Notes: a model not told the origin generated them from the letters alone. Positions 1-8,593 are shown, counted from the first letter of the stretch. The stretch: 64,000 nucleotides of DNA from Phaeocystidibacter sp965659415 (GCA_965659415.1 CBFHVA010000009.1:1-64000), one strand, 5' to 3'. A program made the numbers and translations.

Positions 1-1
1 T

Positions 2-40
2 GGCACGGAAGGTTGGTTGGATTGTATTGGCGACGACTAA
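2..40 (+). CDS. 3' end of an upstream gene (partial)
   Basis: Reading from base 2 gives a short open tail ending in GWLDCIGDD and a TAA stop at 38-40. A perfect intrinsic terminator begins 17 bases later, which is what supports this frame as the true end of a gene that starts before the window. Too little protein is visible to name a family. Confidence 0.45.
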   Translation, partial: GTEGWLDCIGDD

Positions 41-56
41 TAAAAGAATACCTTGT

Positions 57-91
57 AAAAAGCCTGCTGTCCAATCTACAGCAGGCTTTTT
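57..91 (+). terminator. Strong intrinsic terminator
   Basis: A perfect 14-bp inverted repeat (arms 57-70 and 78-91, core GCCTGCTGT/ACAGCAGGC) with a 7-base loop, where the right arm ends in a run of T. It follows the stop at 38-40 and closes the upstream transcription unit. The flanking A run makes it potentially bidirectional. Confidence 0.85.
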
Positions 92-99
92 GCTATTTT
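81..99 (+). repeat. Left copy of a 19-bp imperfect direct repeat
   Basis: GCAGGCTTTTTGCTATTTT here and GCAGGCTTTTTGTTATTTT at 1229-1247 match at 18 of 19 positions. This copy includes the right arm of the intact terminator; the other copy lacks the left arm. The two copies bracket the decayed gene between them. Confidence 0.6.
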
Positions 100-137
100 T
101 TAGCACATTCAATCCACGATTTCTACAAAGAGCTTGT

Positions 138-1090
138 GTGCTGTTAAGTGTTCTTTTCCATTTAAGCACTTCAGGACAAACAGAAATCCAAGTGTCATTT
201 GTCAATCAATCTTCAGAGAGAATTGGAAGAATTGAATTATGTGATGTCAGTGGGAAGAACTGCTCTAGAATGAATGTCGCTGTGATCGGACCAACCATGT
301 CTCAAGTCATGCGCGTTCCTGTGGGAGAACATCTATTGAAATTGAAACTCCCCGGTGTAAATTGGTTACCATGCCCTTTGAATCGCATCTCGTCAAGAAT
401 AATGGTCGATACTACTTCAATCTCACAAATGAGTTATTGAGTTCAGAGAATAACGAATTAGTTAGCGTAGAAGTGATTAATAACATCGGACTAAGAATCA
501 AATCGGTTGAGCTTGTAAACCGTGAAACAGGGAGAAAATACTCTTATCGTTCCAGTGCACCAATAGAAAATGGCGAAGCTATATCTTGGTCCGTTGAACC
601 AGGTAATTATCAGGTATTATGCTTCGATGTCTCTGGCCTTTATGCAGGGTGGATTAAGCATAGCTTGACAGAAGAGCAGAATGAAATTTCTCTATCCTCG
701 GGACATCTTATAATGAATACGACGGGCTATGACATTCGCCAATTAGGCTAAAATTCAAGACCTGTAACCATTATCAATCAGTCCGGAAGACCACTAACCG
801 CAATCAACATTCTGCCATACCTTCAGGGATATGGAGCGGTGAATACCATGGATACAAAAAGCGAGGATGAAACTTTCGCTTTAAACAACATTACTCTAGA
901 ACCAGGGGAGTCAACTACAATCACGCTTGGTTATGGCACTTATAACGTCCACTCACTTGCAGGCACAGACGAAGGCGCCAACTCGAGTGAGGTTGTTTTA
1001 GAAGCTGAGACTGGTCCCCTTGAAATTTCTCAGTCCAAATGTTGCTTCGTCATCTTAAATGAACATATCAAGGTCATTGAAGATTACTAG
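138..1090 (+). pseudogene. Decayed secreted protein with three related repeats
   Basis: The coding signal starts without an ATG; a GTG at 138 would give a signal peptide (LLSVLFHLSTSGQ). The reading frame must shift near 350-365 (from codons beginning at multiples of 3 to the next frame) and is interrupted by an in-frame TAA at 749-751, after which the same frame runs on to 1090. Three stretches look like copies of one beta-rich module of roughly 100 residues: VSFVNQSSERIGRIEL with VPVGEHLLKLKLPG, then VEVINNIGLRIKSVEL with VEPGNYQVLCFD, then VTIINQSGRPLTAINI with LEPGESTTITLGYGTYNV. Each has an N-terminal V-x-N strand and a C-terminal 'P-G-x-Y/H' strand. Family not recognised. Two lesions plus a missing ATG favour real decay over a single sequencing error. 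Confidence 0.65.
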
Positions 1091-1228
1091 AAACAATAAC
1101 TCAATGACTTAGGATTGATTCGTGTCCTCTCTAACTCCATCGACCTTGCCGCTCTAATTACCTAAGATTTCACGGGAATTTGAAATGAATTCTCGATTAA
1201 CGTTATGAAGTATCTCGTCTGAAAGATG

Positions 1229-1247
1229 GCAGGCTTTTTGTTATTTT
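1229..1247 (+). repeat. Right copy of a 19-bp imperfect direct repeat
   Basis: It matches 81-99 at 18 of 19 bases. It lies just upstream of the small membrane protein gene at 1267, and its TATTTTG end resembles a Bacteroidota -7 box, so it may also be part of that gene's promoter. The terminator hairpin arm present at the left copy is missing here. Confidence 0.55.
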
Positions 1248-1266
1248 GCGGATAAGCAAATATCCT

Positions 1267-1491
1267 ATGGCTACCGACAAGACAAAACTCATGAAAGGCT
1301 TTAATCTATTGGCCTTTTCATTCCCATTCTACTTCCTAGGTCCAGCCTTCTATTATTGGATTGGCGCTCCGAAACTCCAAGAAGGCAATTGGTGGTGGGC
1401 CGCAGTTTCAATCACGCTCATGTTTGTTGCGGTAGGCTTTACCATCCGGGCACTGGCCATCATTCTCGATGCCTTTTTTGACAAGCATTGA
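1267..1491 (+). CDS. Small two-helix membrane protein, DUF6095-like
   Basis: A 74-residue protein starting MATDKTKLMKGFNLL; the ATG at 1267 is preferred to an upstream in-frame start because the conserved-looking N-terminus begins there. Two hydrophobic segments (about residues 14-32 and 43-66) are separated by a short polar loop. The N-terminus and helix layout resemble a small uncharacterised membrane family of flavobacteria that I recall as DUF6095; this match is from memory and unverified. No function can be assigned. It is transcribed alone, between the decayed gene and a divergently unrelated secreted protein. Confidence 0.7.
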   Translation: MATDKTKLMKGFNLLAFSFPFYFLGPAFYYWIGAPKLQEGNWWWAAVSITLMFVAVGFTIRALAIILDAFFDKH

Positions 1492-1579
1492 AGGATCAAC
1501 TTCTGATAAATTACTTTGAGATTGTACTTTGGTAATATTCTTGTAGTAACTTTATCCTCAACCAAATAGATAAACGCTT

Positions 1580-2452
1580 ATGAAATTTTCTAAAATTCTA
1601 CTCGCGCTCATTGCTGTCTCTTTCAGCTTTGCTTTGCAAGCGCAAGACATTATCACATTTAGAAGCGGGGAACAAGTTTCTGTAAATGTTGAAGAAATCG
1701 GAGTGAACTCCGTAACCTATACAGAACTCGATGAGCCTGATTTGAGCATCAGTGTAGACAAAGACAAAATCGAAAGCATTAACATGGACAATGGCAGAAT
1801 GTACGTGTTTGAAATCGATCAAAGTCAGATTCAATCCGTAGACTACGATGAACAAATGTATCGAGCCATTAAGATTGGATTTCTCACTCCAACCTTAGGT
1901 TCCTTTAGGGTTGAATATGAGCAAAACATAAAGCCTGGCCAATCTATGCTCTTTACAACAAACTTAATAGGTTTAGGCTTAGACCCTGCTGAAGTGAATC
2001 CCCGAGGAATGGCCGTATCAGGTGGGTATAAGTTCATGAGATCACCGGAATACTACTTAGAACGTCAGCGACGTGCACACCGAATGATGGGTTCATACAT
2101 TCTCGTTGAAGGTAATTTTTCAGGGTTTGGGCAGGATTATAACTTCGATTACTTCGACGATGATCAAGGCATATGGGTGGAAGAACAAGCTAGACAAATT
2201 CGCTACGGTGGAGCTATTACCTTGAGTTATGGAAAACAGTACGTTTTTGGCAACCGCTTTTTGGTAGATTACAGCGTAGGGCTCGGGTATTCGTTCGTCT
2301 CTACTTCCTATGATTCGTTTGCTGCAAAAGAGCATGCCGAATCTAACTATTACGGATTAGAAGAGACGGGTAACATGTACAACTTCACCCACTTCAGCAA
2401 TGAGGTGCCCATTTGTTTCAAGTTTAGATTGAGCATTGGGTTGTTGTACTAA
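1580..2452 (+). CDS. Secreted hypothetical protein, probable outer-membrane barrel
   Basis: A 290-residue protein with a clear signal peptide (MKFSKILLALIAVSFSFALQAQ, cleavage after AQA). Residues about 23-85 carry a motif common in Bacteroidota secreted proteins (DIITFRSGEQVSVNVEEIG, a short beta module asking for a modifiable 'ITYK'-type repeat). From about residue 95 alternating hydrophobic strands and aromatic girdle residues suggest a small beta-barrel, ending in the hydrophobic/aromatic segment FKFRLSIGLLY typical of outer-membrane barrels. Specific function unknown. A TAACTTTA box near 1545 could be its -7 element. The gene is followed by a strong terminator shared with aconitase. Confidence 0.75.
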   Translation: MKFSKILLALIAVSFSFALQAQDIITFRSGEQVSVNVEEIGVNSVTYTELDEPDLSISVDKDKIESINMDNGRMYVFEIDQSQIQSVDYDEQMYRAIKIGFLTPTLGSFRVEYEQNIKPGQSMLFTTNLIGLGLDPAEVNPRGMAVSGGYKFMRSPEYYLERQRRAHRMMGSYILVEGNFSGFGQDYNFDYFDDDQGIWVEEQARQIRYGGAITLSYGKQYVFGNRFLVDYSVGLGYSFVSTSYDSFAAKEHAESNYYGLEETGNMYNFTHFSNEVPICFKFRLSIGLLY

Positions 2453-2474
2453 CATCTTCAAAATATACTCAACC

Positions 2475-2510
2475 AAAAAGGCCTCCAAACATATGTTAGG
2501 AGGCCTTTTT
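2475..2510. terminator. Bidirectional terminator between convergent genes
   Basis: Arms AAAAAGGCCTCC (2475-2486) and GGAGGCCTTTTT (2499-2510) are perfectly complementary around a 12-base loop that itself contains the palindrome ACATATGT. A/T runs on both sides allow it to end both the secreted-protein gene (plus) and aconitase (minus), whose stop is 22 bases away. Confidence 0.85.
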
Positions 2511-2531
2511 ATTTCGAGAAACTTGAGCTTA

Positions 2532-4796
2532 TTATGCGTTCTGCTGTTTGATTAAGTTCAATGCAGAACCTGCCTTGAACCAACCAATTTGCTGCTCGTT
2601 ATAAGTGTGATTCACCTTGATCTCTTCCTTGCTTCCATCGCCATGAACGATTTCCAAGGTCAACTGCTTATCTGGAGTAAAGGCATCCAGATCTGTAAAG
2701 TTGAAGGTATCATCTTCCTGAATCTTATCGTAATCTGATTCGTTGGCAAATGTCAAGGCTAACATACCCTGCTTCTTCAAGTTCGTTTCGTGAATACGAG
2801 CGAAACTCTTCACCAAAATGCCACGAACACCGAGGTGACGAGGCTGCATAGCTGCGTGTTCGCGAGAAGAACCTTCGCCGTAGTTGTGATCACCCACCAC
2901 AATGGTAGGAACACCTGCGGCCTTGTACTCACGTTGAACCGCAGGCACTTCACCGTAGGTTCCATTGAGCTGATTCTTCACCTTGTTGGTATCACCGTTG
3001 AAAGAGTTAACGGCACCCGTGAGCGTGTTATTCGCAATGTTATCCAAGTGTCCTCTATAGCGCAACCAAGGTCCAGCCATTGAAATATGGTCGGTTGTAC
3101 ACTTGCCTTGCGCCTTGATCAGCAATTTAACGCCAGAGATATTCTTCCCATCCCAAGGCGTGAATGGATCGAGAAGTTGAAGTCGCTCAGAACCGTCTTT
3201 TACAACTACCTCTACCCCGCTTCCATCAGTCGCAGGAGCTTGGTATCCATTGTCTTCAACAGCATAGCCCTTCACTGGATTCTCAATTCCAGATGGCTCT
3301 TTGAACATTACTTTCTCTCCAGCCTCATTGGTCAACGTATCCGTCATCGGGTTAAAATCCAATGTTCCTGCAATGGCCAGGGCGGTTACAAGCTCAGGAG
3401 AACCTACAAAAGCATGGGTATTCGGATTACCATCAGCACGCTTGGCAAAGTTTCGGTTGAAACTATGTACAATGGTATTCTTTTCTTGCTTGTCGGCTCC
3501 AGCGCGGGCCCACTGACCAATACATGGTCCACATGCGTTTGCGAACACCTTTCCTCCGATCTCTTCGAAGTCTTCCAAGATTCCATCGCGCTCTGCAGTG
3601 TAACGCACCTGCTCAGATCCCGGTGTAACCGTGAATTCGCTCTTCACCTCGATTTTATTCTCTTTGGCCTGGTTGGCAATGGACGCAGCACGAGTTAAAT
3701 CTTCGTAAGAAGAGTTCGTACATGAACCAATCAACCCTACTTCAATGTCCGTTGGCCAACCATTTTCGCGTGCTACAGCTCCTAATTTAGAAATAGGAGT
3801 AGCGATATCTGGAGAGAATGGACCGTTCAAGTGCGGCTCCAACGTAGACAAATCGATTTCAATCACTTGGTCGAAGTACTCTCCCGGGTTGTTATATACC
3901 TCATCATCACCCGTAAGGTGTTCACGAACGGCATTGGCTAAATCAGCCACATCGTTACGGTCGGTTGAACGCAAGTAACGCTCCATGGAATCGTCGTAAC
4001 CAAACGTTGAAGTAGTTGCACCTACCTCAGCTCCCATATTACAGATGGTGCCTTTACCGGTGCAGCTCAAAGAGCGAGCTCCTTCACCAAAATATTCGAT
4101 AATAGCTCCCGTTCCACCTTTCACAGTGAGAATGCCGGCTACCTTTAGAATTACATCTTTTGCTGATGTCCAGCCACTCATCTTACCGGTGAGTTTCACA
4201 CCAATGAGTTTAGGTTGACGAAGTTCCCAGGCCATACCAGCCATAACATCAACTGCATCAGCACCGCCCACACCGATGGCAACCATACCTAAACCACCTG
4301 CATTCACAGTATGGCTGTCAGTTCCAATCATCATACCTCCAGGGAAGGCATAGTTTTCAAGAACTACTTGGTGGATGATTCCGGCTCCTGGCTTCCAGAA
4401 ACCGATACCGTATTTATTAGAAACAGAAGACAAGAAGTTGAACACTTCGTTGTTCTTATTCATCGACTCTTGAAGATCCTTATCGGCACCCACACGAGCT
4501 TGAATCAAGTGATCACAGTGAACCGTAGAAGGAACCGCCGCTTTTTCGCGACCGGCCTGCATGAACTGTAGCAATGCCATTTGAGCTGTAGCATCCTGCA
4601 TGGCAACGCGGTCCGGAGCAAATTCTACATAGTCTTTCCCTCTTTCAAAAGCTTGAGAAGCCGCCCCATCCCAAAGGTGAGCGTAGAGAATTTTCTCAGC
4701 AAGTGTCATTGGTCTGCCCAACACCTTGCGCGCTGCCTCTACTTTTGCCGGCAAATCGGCGTAGTAGCTGCGAATTATATCAAGATCAAATGCCAT
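2532..4796 (-). CDS. acn: Aconitate hydratase
   Basis: A 754-residue aconitase catalysing citrate-isocitrate interconversion in the TCA cycle in the cytoplasm. The three [4Fe-4S] ligands are visible in IGSCTNSSYEDL (about residue 355) and ACGPCIGQW (about 420). The N-terminal substrate/nucleotide loops (VHCDHLIQ, IGTDSHTVNAGGLG) and the C-terminal swivel domain motif (VGDHNYGEGSSREHAA) are intact. Length and motif order fit the mitochondrial-type aconitase common in Bacteroidota rather than AcnB. The start MAFDLDIIRSYY has no Shine-Dalgarno, as usual for the phylum; a near-consensus TAACTTCG box lies about 40 bases upstream. Transcribed alone and ended by the shared terminator. Confidence 0.97.
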   Translation of the reverse strand: MAFDLDIIRSYYADLPAKVEAARKVLGRPMTLAEKILYAHLWDGAASQAFERGKDYVEFAPDRVAMQDATAQMALLQFMQAGREKAAVPSTVHCDHLIQARVGADKDLQESMNKNNEVFNFLSSVSNKYGIGFWKPGAGIIHQVVLENYAFPGGMMIGTDSHTVNAGGLGMVAIGVGGADAVDVMAGMAWELRQPKLIGVKLTGKMSGWTSAKDVILKVAGILTVKGGTGAIIEYFGEGARSLSCTGKGTICNMGAEVGATTSTFGYDDSMERYLRSTDRNDVADLANAVREHLTGDDEVYNNPGEYFDQVIEIDLSTLEPHLNGPFSPDIATPISKLGAVARENGWPTDIEVGLIGSCTNSSYEDLTRAASIANQAKENKIEVKSEFTVTPGSEQVRYTAERDGILEDFEEIGGKVFANACGPCIGQWARAGADKQEKNTIVHSFNRNFAKRADGNPNTHAFVGSPELVTALAIAGTLDFNPMTDTLTNEAGEKVMFKEPSGIENPVKGYAVEDNGYQAPATDGSGVEVVVKDGSERLQLLDPFTPWDGKNISGVKLLIKAQGKCTTDHISMAGPWLRYRGHLDNIANNTLTGAVNSFNGDTNKVKNQLNGTYGEVPAVQREYKAAGVPTIVVGDHNYGEGSSREHAAMQPRHLGVRGILVKSFARIHETNLKKQGMLALTFANESDYDKIQEDDTFNFTDLDAFTPDKQLTLEIVHGDGSKEEIKVNHTYNEQQIGWFKAGSALNLIKQQNA

Positions 4797-4910
4797 ATTG
4801 GAATTCTTAAATTTTTCTTATTTCTCGGGGTCGCGAAGTTAGCGATTCTAGCCCCCAGAAACAAGATGTAGAAGAATCCAAATGTGTGTTGAGATTAGAA
4901 TGGAGAGAAA

Positions 4911-5756
4911 CTACTCGCCCATCAACAACAATTTCTTGGCGAAACGAAGTTGATTGTACTCGAACTCTACTACAATCAGTTGGGAACCGCTTAAATCTAC
5001 TGCAGTACGAAGGCGGCTTTCACCCCATGTCATTCGCTGTAATTCCTGGCCTTGTGCATTCAGGATGCGAACATTTACGACATCCATACTTTCAGGCTTA
5101 GAGAAGAAAATCTCATTTCCTTCTTGGCCCAGGGTGACGGACTCCATCCACTCCTCAAGTTGAGAAAGTGTTGGCTCTCCTGCTTCTAAACTGGCTTGAG
5201 CGGTTGTCTGGAATGCGTAATCTCGGATGGTGAAGCTGCGGTTATCTGCAGCGATATCCAAACGAACCCATCCCATGTGCAAGCCCGTATTCTTAAAAAT
5301 TCTTACCCCTAGAAATCCACCGGTAACGGGTCCTTTCCAGTTTGAATTCGGATAAGGTGTGCCATTGTACTGCGATACGAGATATCCGGGTTGTGTTTCT
5401 CCGTTCCCGCGCCAATCGGAATCAAAATTGATCGAATCGCCCGCGTTGAGTTTGAACGGATAGTTGAAACCATTCTGTGGATCACCCATCGTTCGGCCGT
5501 AAACGCTATCGAATGGTGTCACAAAAATGGCATCGATGAGACCCGTATTTCCTGTATCCAAATACTGAGTAAATCGAAAATCAGAAACCCCGTCGCTGTC
5601 TAAATCGAGGTCGTAATACCCCTTGTGTGTGCTTACCGTCGTATCCGGAATATCAACATGGTTTACCTGTCCGTGGATGGCGCTTGAACCGAGTACCGCC
5701 GTAGCTACAGAGGTATATTGCGCGAGTTTTTTCTTCTGATCTTTCATGTTAGGCAA
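4911..5756 (-). CDS. Secreted protein with T9SS-like C-terminal sorting domain
   Basis: A 281-residue protein whose N-terminus (basic KDQKKKLAQ, then YTSVATAVLGSSAIHGQ) looks like a signal peptide; the second Met (5747) is an equally good start. The middle contains an Asp-rich segment (DLDLDSDGVSDFRF) resembling a calcium-binding or thrombospondin type 3-like turn. The last roughly 75 residues (VNVRILNAQGQELQRM ... RFAKKLLLMGE) follow the pattern of a type A T9SS sorting domain: beta strands, a conserved NAQGQ turn and a basic C-terminal strand. It should therefore be exported across the outer membrane. Function of the cargo part is unknown. It lies 45 bases downstream of the phosphodiesterase-sulfotransferase gene and may be co-transcribed. 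Confidence 0.75.
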   Translation of the reverse strand: MPNMKDQKKKLAQYTSVATAVLGSSAIHGQVNHVDIPDTTVSTHKGYYDLDLDSDGVSDFRFTQYLDTGNTGLIDAIFVTPFDSVYGRTMGDPQNGFNYPFKLNAGDSINFDSDWRGNGETQPGYLVSQYNGTPYPNSNWKGPVTGGFLGVRIFKNTGLHMGWVRLDIAADNRSFTIRDYAFQTTAQASLEAGEPTLSQLEEWMESVTLGQEGNEIFFSKPESMDVVNVRILNAQGQELQRMTWGESRLRTAVDLSGSQLIVVEFEYNQLRFAKKLLLMGE

Positions 5757-5801
5757 AGATGCGTCAATTTGTACTTCTTCGCAATAGATTGTGGAATGGC
5801 A

Positions 5802-8318
5802 TCAACTCCCGTGATGGTTGAGTTTAGGATCTACAACATTCGTCATCCTTTCCACATTGAGATCAATTTCGGGCATAAACGACTTTATAATTCGACTCAA
5901 GCTCGAGGCTGCACGATCCGGATGATGCACACACTCATCGTATGATATTTTGATCACCCTCGTATTGGCCCAAGTTTCCATTTTCCGCATAATCTTCTCC
6001 TCTTCCAACTGCATTTGAAGAGCCTTACCGAAAGGAAAATTGCGTTCCGCTTCGCGTCGATCCTTTCCCATCATCACTTCTTGTGACACGATGACATCCG
6101 TTAGCGGCCTATCCATTTGAATAATCAGATAACGCATATTGCCGGGTAAGTGAGGGAGCAAAGGGGTAATGACTTTAGCTGCCTTGAACGAAGCAGATTT
6201 CAACCAGGTCTTATCTGTGGCGGTTCTTAGAATTTCTTCCGATTCATAATATCCATTCGGATTATGGGAGTCTGCATTTCGAACTCCATCAGAGTAGACT
6301 TCAAGCCCACCAAACTCAAGCATACGCATCATCATGGAAGTACCCGAACGAGGCCAACCGCTCACGATAACCACTGGAGGACTCTGATTCGTTTTGCTCT
6401 CCGCCAAATCTGCCTCGTAGTTCTTACCCAAAGAACGCAACAAACGCACATGTTCTATTCGCGCCGACTCATCATCGGGAACCAATTGAAGATAAACCTG
6501 ATAAGCTGTATCCGCTGGCTCTCTGGCTCCCACCTTAACGGCCAAGCGGGCTATCAGTAAATGAGCTTCCGGATAGAAATACCGGCGACGAACAGCCTCT
6601 AAGGCATAGTCGAGCGCACGAGAAACCTCTTCTTCCCCTTCAGCTATGGCATTGTAAGCCTCTGCGAGTATAAAAGCAGGTTCAGCCCATCGTTCGTATT
6701 GGTCATGGATTGGAAGTAACCAATCGATACATGCCTTTTCCAGGCCAGCCTTTAACATAATCTTTCCTGCCACACTCATCCAGGCAGGAGACAGTTGTGC
6801 AGAATCGCGGAGCTTTTCGAAATGCTCTAAAGCTTGGTTGTAAAAACCTTGTCGAGCCGCATGTGCGCCGAGGAAATAATGACCGGTTAGCGATGGAAAA
6901 CGACCTGTTACCTCGAGTAAATTACTCTCAAACTCTGGAGGATTGATAATCCACTGAATTCCCAAGTTTTGATAGGCATAACGAGCTTCATCGGGATAGT
7001 CATAACAGAGGGCTGCACTTCGTTCACCTGCCGCGTGCCAATGCCCACCGTCCAGTAAAGATGAAATTTCATTGTATCGCGAATCCCCTTGAACCTGTCG
7101 TACGGCCTCCCGATTATCCTTAGGAAGGTCGATATATCCCAAGGTTTCCAAATCTTGAAGCAGTCTGCGCTCACTCTTTGAATCTTCAGTTATCTTCACT
7201 TTTGAATCAGCATAGCTTGTGAAGCGAATAGGGCGATTACTTTTCCACCAATACGAGGGTACAGTGCCAGACATCCTCTCGTCAACTGGTGCATCAAAAA
7301 GGTGTAAAATGGCGGGGCAAATGTCAAGCAGAGAATGGCCGTGCACCTTTTGAGATTTCCACTGCGGACCAGAACCCACAAGCACACCGAAGGGATGATG
7401 CTCGGCCGCGGGTCCACCTGGAATTTGAGGCGTCTCCTTCACCCGTTCGTTACCAGATGTAAATCCGTGATCGGAAAGGAGTAGAACATGTGCTTCCTCA
7501 CCTGCCAAGCTAAGGAGACGATCCAACATCATATCGTGAAATCGATACCCAGCTTCTACAATCATGCGATACTTCCCAAAGTCTTCGTCCGAAATGAAAT
7601 CGGATTTGGGAGGATGATACATCATGGCTAAATGCTTAAAGTGATCGATAGCGTCATAATACACTGCAGTGATATCCCACGATTCCGTTTCCATTGCTTC
7701 CGTAGCCGCCGCATGAACACTGGCCGTGTTCGCTATGATCTTGGCCACCGCCGAAACAATGGGGTCATCACCTTTTAAATCCCAATCTCCAATAAAAAAA
7801 GGCGCCAGAATTTCTTCTGTCATTTCAGTAACATGAACGCGCAGTTCATCGTATCTCGAAGACTTTTCCTCCGGGGCCACACATCCATCCACCATCGCTT
7901 CAAGCTTCTCATCACCGGATAACTGAAAGAAATTGGAGACCTGAACGCCTCCCGTATTCTCAGCCTGATGAGATGGCCACCAACCGATGATATTTGAATG
8001 AATTCCCTTTTCGTAAAGAATTTCCCAGAACGTCTGTTTCTTTCGACTCCCCCCTCGAACAGCTCGAATTTCATCCTTGGGGCCCACCTCCACAAAATTG
8101 AGAATGCCATGATCATGTGCCCGAAAACCAGTAGCTACGGAGGTCCACAGCAAAGGAGAATACATCGGCTGCAAACTTGCAATACGTCCGTGAAACCCTC
8201 TGCTCATCAAAGATGCCAGTGTGGGCATTTTACCACTACTCAGCAAGGGTCTTAGGACGGTCCAATCAGCCGCATCCCATCCCACAAGAAGTAGTTTAGT
8301 CTTTCGTTGATCAGACAT
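5802..8318 (-). CDS. Alkaline-phosphatase-superfamily phosphodiesterase / TPR / sulfotransferase fusion
   Basis: An 838-residue three-part protein. Residues 8-370 form a type I phosphodiesterase/nucleotide pyrophosphatase-like domain: D15 in LLLVGWDAADW, a nucleophile region PLLWTSVATG, metal-binding D and H in YYDAIDHFKH and LLSDHGF, and a late H in AAEHHPFG. About 410-630 is helical with TPR-like repeats (QALEHFEKLRDSAQ, ALDYALEAVRRRYFYPEA). From about 645 a sulfotransferase domain begins with the PAPS 5'-phosphosulfate loop GWPRSGTSMMMRML and continues to the C-terminus. No signal peptide or membrane segment is seen, so it is probably cytoplasmic. Substrates are unknown; the combination suggests both removal and transfer of a phospho- or sulfo-group on the same class of molecule. 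A 45-residue peptide gene ends 5 bases upstream on the same strand. Confidence 0.85.
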   Translation of the reverse strand: MSDQRKTKLLLVGWDAADWTVLRPLLSSGKMPTLASLMSRGFHGRIASLQPMYSPLLWTSVATGFRAHDHGILNFVEVGPKDEIRAVRGGSRKKQTFWEILYEKGIHSNIIGWWPSHQAENTGGVQVSNFFQLSGDEKLEAMVDGCVAPEEKSSRYDELRVHVTEMTEEILAPFFIGDWDLKGDDPIVSAVAKIIANTASVHAAATEAMETESWDITAVYYDAIDHFKHLAMMYHPPKSDFISDEDFGKYRMIVEAGYRFHDMMLDRLLSLAGEEAHVLLLSDHGFTSGNERVKETPQIPGGPAAEHHPFGVLVGSGPQWKSQKVHGHSLLDICPAILHLFDAPVDERMSGTVPSYWWKSNRPIRFTSYADSKVKITEDSKSERRLLQDLETLGYIDLPKDNREAVRQVQGDSRYNEISSLLDGGHWHAAGERSAALCYDYPDEARYAYQNLGIQWIINPPEFESNLLEVTGRFPSLTGHYFLGAHAARQGFYNQALEHFEKLRDSAQLSPAWMSVAGKIMLKAGLEKACIDWLLPIHDQYERWAEPAFILAEAYNAIAEGEEEVSRALDYALEAVRRRYFYPEAHLLIARLAVKVGAREPADTAYQVYLQLVPDDESARIEHVRLLRSLGKNYEADLAESKTNQSPPVVIVSGWPRSGTSMMMRMLEFGGLEVYSDGVRNADSHNPNGYYESEEILRTATDKTWLKSASFKAAKVITPLLPHLPGNMRYLIIQMDRPLTDVIVSQEVMMGKDRREAERNFPFGKALQMQLEEEKIMRKMETWANTRVIKISYDECVHHPDRAASSLSRIIKSFMPEIDLNVERMTNVVDPKLNHHGS

Positions 8319-8323
8319 TCAGC

Positions 8324-8461
8324 TTAGTTAGATTCTTTACGATTTGTTTTTTCATCGCGCACTTTTCTCCACTGACGGATGCCTCTTGCACCTAATGCCA
8401 AGAGTCCTAGACTGCCCTCTCTGGGAACGGAATACGGTAGAGAAACTTTTTCCTTCTTCAT
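8324..8461 (-). CDS. 45-residue peptide encoded just upstream of the phosphodiesterase-sulfotransferase
   Basis: A short open frame starting MKKEKVSLPYSVPREGSL and ending in a basic, charged tail (WRKVRDEKTNRKESN). The stop lies 5 bases before the next gene's ATG, giving a two-gene unit. A perfect Bacteroidota -7 box (TAAGTTTG) ends 4 bases before the ATG. The core VPREGSLGLLALGARGIRQW superficially recalls a PEP-CTERM sorting signal (VPEPGSLALLALG...RRR), but Arg and Gln interrupt what would be the membrane helix and there is no secreted protein attached. I recall similar short EGSLGLLALGA peptides beside phosphatase/sulfotransferase genes, but cannot verify this. Function unknown. Confidence 0.6.
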   Translation of the reverse strand: MKKEKVSLPYSVPREGSLGLLALGARGIRQWRKVRDEKTNRKESN

Positions 8462-8465
8462 TATG

Positions 8466-8473
8466 CAAACTTA
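8466..8473 (-). promoter_or_regulatory. -7 box TAAGTTTG before the 45-residue peptide gene
   Basis: An exact match to the Bacteroidota TAnnTTTG element, ending only 4 bases from the ATG at 8461. Transcription starting a few bases after the box would give an mRNA with almost no leader. A TTG about 16 bases upstream could be the -33 element. Confidence 0.5.
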
Positions 8474-8593
8474 TTGATCGATCCGAACACAAGGCTCATG
8501 CATGCAGAAAAATACGCGAACGCTGCCTTCCCCTTCTTCCCTGAGTTCGTGTTGTGTTCTTTATCTTGTATGAATCAACAAAAACACAACCCA

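Noticed and set aside
27..440. Open frame starting at TTG 27 and reading through the terminator into the first repeat
   Set aside because: Its first 20 codons lie inside the perfect terminator hairpin of the previous gene; only the downstream part belongs to the decayed gene.
3087..3698. 203-codon plus-strand open frame inside the aconitase gene
   Set aside because: It lies antisense to an intact, well-conserved enzyme and shows no family features; a shadow frame.
8324..8461. Reading the 45-residue peptide as a PEP-CTERM sorting signal
   Set aside because: The VPxxGSLxLLALG likeness is real, but charged residues inside the core and the absence of a secreted passenger or exosortase evidence rule it out here.
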